Below, piece by piece: positions 61,040 through 64,000 of a stretch of DNA of 64,000 nucleotides; the first letter of the stretch is position 1; the number at the start of each line of letters is the position of its first letter. Made by a program: the position numbers and the translations under genes. The notes beneath the pieces are model-generated. The model had not been told where the DNA came from. It ran no database searches and was given only the letters and a program-made list of their open reading frames with translations. The stretch lies in assembly GCF_000802155.2 (NCBI RefSeq), contig NZ_JQGJ02000011.1:1-64000 (forward strand), written 5' to 3'. The DNA is from Pseudomonas frederiksbergensis (GTDB lineage: Bacteria > Pseudomonadota > Gammaproteobacteria > Pseudomonadales > Pseudomonadaceae).

Positions 61040-62077
61040 ATGACCTACACCGCTGCGCAAAACCGCTACGAGTCCATTCCCTATCGCCGCGTCGGGCGCA
61101 GCGGATTGGTGCTTCCGGCCTTGTCACTCGGCTTGTGGCACAACTTCGGCGACAGCACGCCGATCGATACCCAGCGAGCCTTGCTGCGTACAGCGTTCGA
61201 CCTAGGCATCAACCACTTCGACCTCGCCAACAACTACGGCCCGCCCTATGGCAGCGCCGAAATCAATTTCGGCCGGCTGTTGCGTGAAGATTTCAAGCAG
61301 TACCGCGATGAGCTGATCATTTCCAGCAAGGCCGGCTGGGACATGTGGCCCGGCCCCTATGGCCAGGGTGGCGGCTCGCGCAAGTACGTGCTCGCCAGCC
61401 TCGACCAGAGCCTGCAGCGCTTGGGGCTGGATTACGTGGACATTTTCTATTCCCACCGCTTCGATTCCGATACGCCGCTGGAGGAAACGGCCAGCGCACT
61501 GGCGACAGCCGTGCAGCAGGGCAAGGCTCTGTATATCGGCATTTCTTCGTATTCGGGTGTGAAAACCCGGGAAATGGCTGCGCTGCTAAAGGAATGGAAA
61601 ATCCCGCTGTTGATCCACCAACCGGCCTATAACCTGCTCAATCGCTGGGTGGAGAAAGACTTGCTGGACGCCACCGAGGAACTGGGCACTGGGGTGATCG
61701 CTTTCACTCCGCTGGCCCAGGGCCTGTTGACTGACAAATACCTCAAGGGCATTCCGGCCGATGCGCGGGTCAACCGCCCGGGCGGTGGCTCGTTGCAAGC
61801 TTCGCATTTATCCGAGGAAAACATCGCCCACGTGCGCGCGCTCAACGAAATCGCCCAGCGTCGCGGCCAAAGCCTGGCCCAGATGGCCCTGGCCTGGACG
61901 CTGCGTGATCCACGGGTCACCTCCGCCCTGATCGGCGCCAGCCGGCCGGAGCAGATCGTCGAAAACGTCGGGGCGCTGCGCAACCTCGACTTCAGCGCCG
62001 AAGAACTGGCCGAGATCGATCGGTTTGCCCAGGAGGGCGGGATCAACCTGTGGGAAAAGCCTTCGACGGCGCAATAG
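61040..62077 (+). CDS. Aldo/keto reductase, L-glyceraldehyde 3-phosphate reductase type
   Basis: A 345-residue NADPH-dependent aldo/keto reductase close to E. coli YghZ (GpR). Parts of the active site are FDLGINHFDLANNYGPPYGSAE (Asp, Tyr), IISSKAGWDMWPGPYG (Lys) and VDIFYSHRFD (His). The NADPH part is TSALIGASRPEQIVENVGAL. The loop with WPGPYGQGGGSRKYV is distinctive of the YghZ group, which detoxifies L-glyceraldehyde 3-phosphate and methylglyoxal. It lies 112 bases after the LysR gene on the same strand and may or may not belong to its regulon. Confidence 0.88.
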   Translation: MTYTAAQNRYESIPYRRVGRSGLVLPALSLGLWHNFGDSTPIDTQRALLRTAFDLGINHFDLANNYGPPYGSAEINFGRLLREDFKQYRDELIISSKAGWDMWPGPYGQGGGSRKYVLASLDQSLQRLGLDYVDIFYSHRFDSDTPLEETASALATAVQQGKALYIGISSYSGVKTREMAALLKEWKIPLLIHQPAYNLLNRWVEKDLLDATEELGTGVIAFTPLAQGLLTDKYLKGIPADARVNRPGGGSLQASHLSEENIAHVRALNEIAQRRGQSLAQMALAWTLRDPRVTSALIGASRPEQIVENVGALRNLDFSAEELAEIDRFAQEGGINLWEKPSTAQ

Positions 62078-62110
62078 GTTTAATCCAACCTTAGTGGCAG
62101 TACATAACCC

Positions 62111-62140
62111 TGTGGCGAGGAAATAAATCCCCTGGCCACA
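62111..62140. repeat. Degenerate REP, TAAA type
   Basis: TGTGGCGAGGAAATAAATCC followed by CCTGGCCACA: the same element as at 23053 with three mismatched stem positions, between convergent genes. Confidence 0.65.
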
Positions 62141-62178
62141 AATCTGCATTCCCGCGCGGGTCAGTGGGAATGCTTTGG

Positions 62179-63762
62179 TCAGTTACTGATCGCCAGGATG
62201 CTCGCCTGGTACGAACCCACGAACACGTCGAAATCCCCCACCTCGTTCTGCTCCAGTTCGGTTTGCTGGACCAGCGATTTCCGAGCGTTTTCCTCGAACG
62301 CAACGTGTTCGTCGGCCGACAAGGGCTCGGCGCGGAAAAACTCGGCGTGGGCCTTGCTCTGGCGCAGGGAGAATTGGGCGAAGCTTTCCTGGTGCTCGGC
62401 CATGGCGGCCAGTACCCGGGCGGATGGCGTCAGGGATGGGTCGCGGACTTTTGCCAGTTGGGCGTCCAGCGCCTGGCGATGGTGATCGCTCCCTTGGTTC
62501 TGGTCCAGCAGCGCCGCCAGCGGAGCGATTTTTTCCAGCAGTTCCAGCGCCCAGGCTTGCATGTCTACCGACTGGCCCTGGCGCTGCAGTTGCAGGCCAG
62601 GCTTGCGGCCTTCCTTGACCACGCTCAGGAAGTTGCTGGTGGCGTTGCTGCACTCGTTGTTTTCCAGTTGCGGGCTGTCATTGAGGCCACAATACAAGAG
62701 GAACGCATCGAGGAATCGCGATTCGGTGAGGTCGATGCCCATCGGCAGGAACGGGTTGATGTCCAGGCAACGCACTTCGACGTACTGGATGCCCCGGGCC
62801 ATCAGCGCCTGGATCGGCCGCTCGCCGGTGTAGGTCACGCGCTTGGGACGGATGTTGGAGTAGTACTCGTTTTCGATCTGCAGGATGTTGGTGTTGAGCT
62901 GCACCCATTCGCCGTTCTGGTGCGTGCCGATCTCGACATACGGCGCGTAGGGCGTCGCCACCGCTTTGCGCAGGCTGTCGGTGTAGCTCGCCAGGTCGTT
63001 GTAGCAAGGCGTCAATCCGGCCTGGGCGTTGCTCTGGTAACCCAGGTCGCTCATGCGCAGGCTGGTGGCGTAGGGCAAGTACAACGTGTCCGGGTCCAAT
63101 TGTTCCAATTGATGCGGCCGGCCACGCAGGAAACCCGCGTCCAGAGCCGGCGAGGCGCCGAACAGGTACATCAGCAGCCAGCTGTAGCGGCGGAAATTAC
63201 GGATCAGCGCGATGTAGGCCGACGACTGGAAATCCCGGTCGCTCAGATCGCTGGCTTCGTCCTGCCGGAGCAAGGGCCAGAGCTTTTCCGGCAGGGAAAA
63301 GTTGTAGTGGATCCCGGCGATGCACTGCATGGTCTTGCCATAACGCAGCGCCAGGCCCTTGCGGTAAACGTACTTGAGTCGCCCGATATTCGAGGTGCCG
63401 TAGTAGGCGATCGGAATTTCTTCTTCAGCCGGCAGCGGGCACGGCATCGAAGGGCTCCACAGGTATTCGTCGCCGAGCTTGCTGTAGACGAACCGGTGGA
63501 TTCTGTCGAGGCTGCGCAGGGTGTCGGCCGGGTTGGCCAGGGCCGGGGTGATGAACTCCAGCAGCGACTCGGAATAGTCGGTGGTGATCTGTTCGTTGGT
63601 CAGCGCCGAGCCCAGGGCCTCGGGATGCGGGGTCTGCGCCAGGCGTCCATCGCCCGTGACGCGCAGGCATTCACGCTCGATACCGTGCAGGCACTGCTCG
63701 AGCAGGGAGAGGTTGGCGCGCTCGCCGAGCAGGGCCAGGCGGCGGTTTAAAAGGTCGCTCAA
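62179..63762 (-). CDS. gshA: Glutamate-cysteine ligase
   Basis: A 527-residue ATP-grasp-like ligase joining glutamate and cysteine, the first step of glutathione synthesis. Motifs are CLHGIERECLRVTGDGRLAQ, TTDYSESLLEFITPA, YLWSPSMPCPLP, KTMQCIAGIHYNFSLP, QLNTNILQIENEYYS and YVEVRCLDINPFLPMGIDLT. TTG 63762 is chosen: AAGGA lies seven bases upstream, the protein then begins MSDLLNRRLALLG like the P. aeruginosa enzyme, and the length equals its 527 residues. A GTG at 63777 would add five residues. The neighbour is a thioesterase gene, as in P. aeruginosa. Confidence 0.93.
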   Translation of the reverse strand: MSDLLNRRLALLGERANLSLLEQCLHGIERECLRVTGDGRLAQTPHPEALGSALTNEQITTDYSESLLEFITPALANPADTLRSLDRIHRFVYSKLGDEYLWSPSMPCPLPAEEEIPIAYYGTSNIGRLKYVYRKGLALRYGKTMQCIAGIHYNFSLPEKLWPLLRQDEASDLSDRDFQSSAYIALIRNFRRYSWLLMYLFGASPALDAGFLRGRPHQLEQLDPDTLYLPYATSLRMSDLGYQSNAQAGLTPCYNDLASYTDSLRKAVATPYAPYVEIGTHQNGEWVQLNTNILQIENEYYSNIRPKRVTYTGERPIQALMARGIQYVEVRCLDINPFLPMGIDLTESRFLDAFLLYCGLNDSPQLENNECSNATSNFLSVVKEGRKPGLQLQRQGQSVDMQAWALELLEKIAPLAALLDQNQGSDHHRQALDAQLAKVRDPSLTPSARVLAAMAEHQESFAQFSLRQSKAHAEFFRAEPLSADEHVAFEENARKSLVQQTELEQNEVGDFDVFVGSYQASILAISN

Positions 63763-63924
63763 GTTGAATTCCTTCACGCGTCAGTCGCCCCAATATGGGG
63801 GTGGGCAAGACGGTCTACAAGGGTGAAGTTAAAACTGGCGTGTTCGCCTGGTTTCTGTGCGGCCCAAGGCTAATCGCCGCAGTCCCACATGACATCGAAA
63901 TTAACTCAAATCGATGACAGGGAG

Positions 63925-64000
63925 CTATAGGACTGCGAACGTGCCTTGCGCTTTTGCGACCAGCTTGTCGCCTTGCATCACTTCGGCCTCGACCACCAGC
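63925..64000 (-). CDS. Hotdog-fold (PaaI-like) thioesterase, C-terminal end only
   Basis: The last 24 codons of a minus-strand gene that continues beyond the window. They read LVVEAEVMQGDKLVAKAQGT, then FAVL and a TAG stop at 63925-63927. The strand pattern (VEAEV ... GDKLVAKAQGTFAVL) is the final beta-hairpin of PaaI/YdiI-type thioesterases. In P. aeruginosa a thioesterase gene lies next to gshA, which supports the call. Too little is present for more. Confidence 0.7.
   Translation of the reverse strand, partial: LVVEAEVMQGDKLVAKAQGTFAVL

Noticed and set aside
23053..62140. REP copies as a CRISPR array
   Set aside because: The palindromes are scattered singly or in pairs over tens of kilobases, without regular spacers.

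Overview
This is bacterial chromosome from a Pseudomonas, most likely of the fluorescens lineage. Support comes from the high G+C coding sequence, the REP palindromes of the kind found in P. fluorescens, and a core gene order I recall from P. aeruginosa (thyA-lgt-tauE/safE, ptsP-rppH, HAD phosphatase; ilvA/rpiA; D-2-hydroxyglutarate dehydrogenase/serA; gshA beside a thioesterase). The species cannot be fixed from sequence alone. No rRNA, tRNA, CRISPR array, insertion sequence or phage block was recognised.

Left part (1-13.8 kb), accessory. The window opens inside a LysM-like, glycine-zipper protein, probably a contact-dependent toxin. Its C-terminus is broken by a 7-bp tandem duplication, and a small membrane protein (putative immunity) overlaps the repaired frame. 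A DUF6916 protein and a tail-collar protein follow on the minus strand. Then comes the most unusual locus: a sulfotransferase, a 2105-residue repetitive surface protein (LEPR-XLL, DUF4347, glycine-rich beta-helix, 13 Ig-like repeats), a TolC-like lipoprotein, an aspartyl/asparaginyl hydroxylase, and a second sulfotransferase translationally coupled to the hydroxylase. I propose that this locus makes, exports and chemically modifies a giant adhesin.

Middle part (13.8-44.8 kb), mostly core. It holds a DUF2789 protein, a serine hydrolase, a defective-looking sigma-54 activator beside an orphan metQ, an AAA ATPase divergent from a TriABC-like RND pump (two adaptors plus transporter), and a CadA/CadR heavy-metal efflux pair with a clear MerR-type promoter. 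The conserved thyA-lgt-tauE/safE, NRDE, ptsP-rppH and HAD phosphatase block follows, then a DUF2269/SDR-DoxX/DUF2269 membrane operon, ilvA, rpiA, two SdiA-regulated paralogues, an FAH hydrolase, and D-2-hydroxyglutarate dehydrogenase divergent from serA.

Right part (44.8-64 kb). A methyltransferase is followed by a sulfur-scavenging block: metI, metN, metQ, an FMN monooxygenase and two SfnB-type dehydrogenases in one minus-strand operon, then a cystine ABC importer (tcyJLN) and D-cysteine desulfhydrase. After these come a BCCT betaine/choline transporter behind a BetI-like operator, an SDR/LysR pair, an aldo-keto reductase, gshA, and the last codons of a hotdog thioesterase. Cystine import, desulfhydrase, sulfone-type monooxygenases and glutathione synthesis give this end a sulfur theme.
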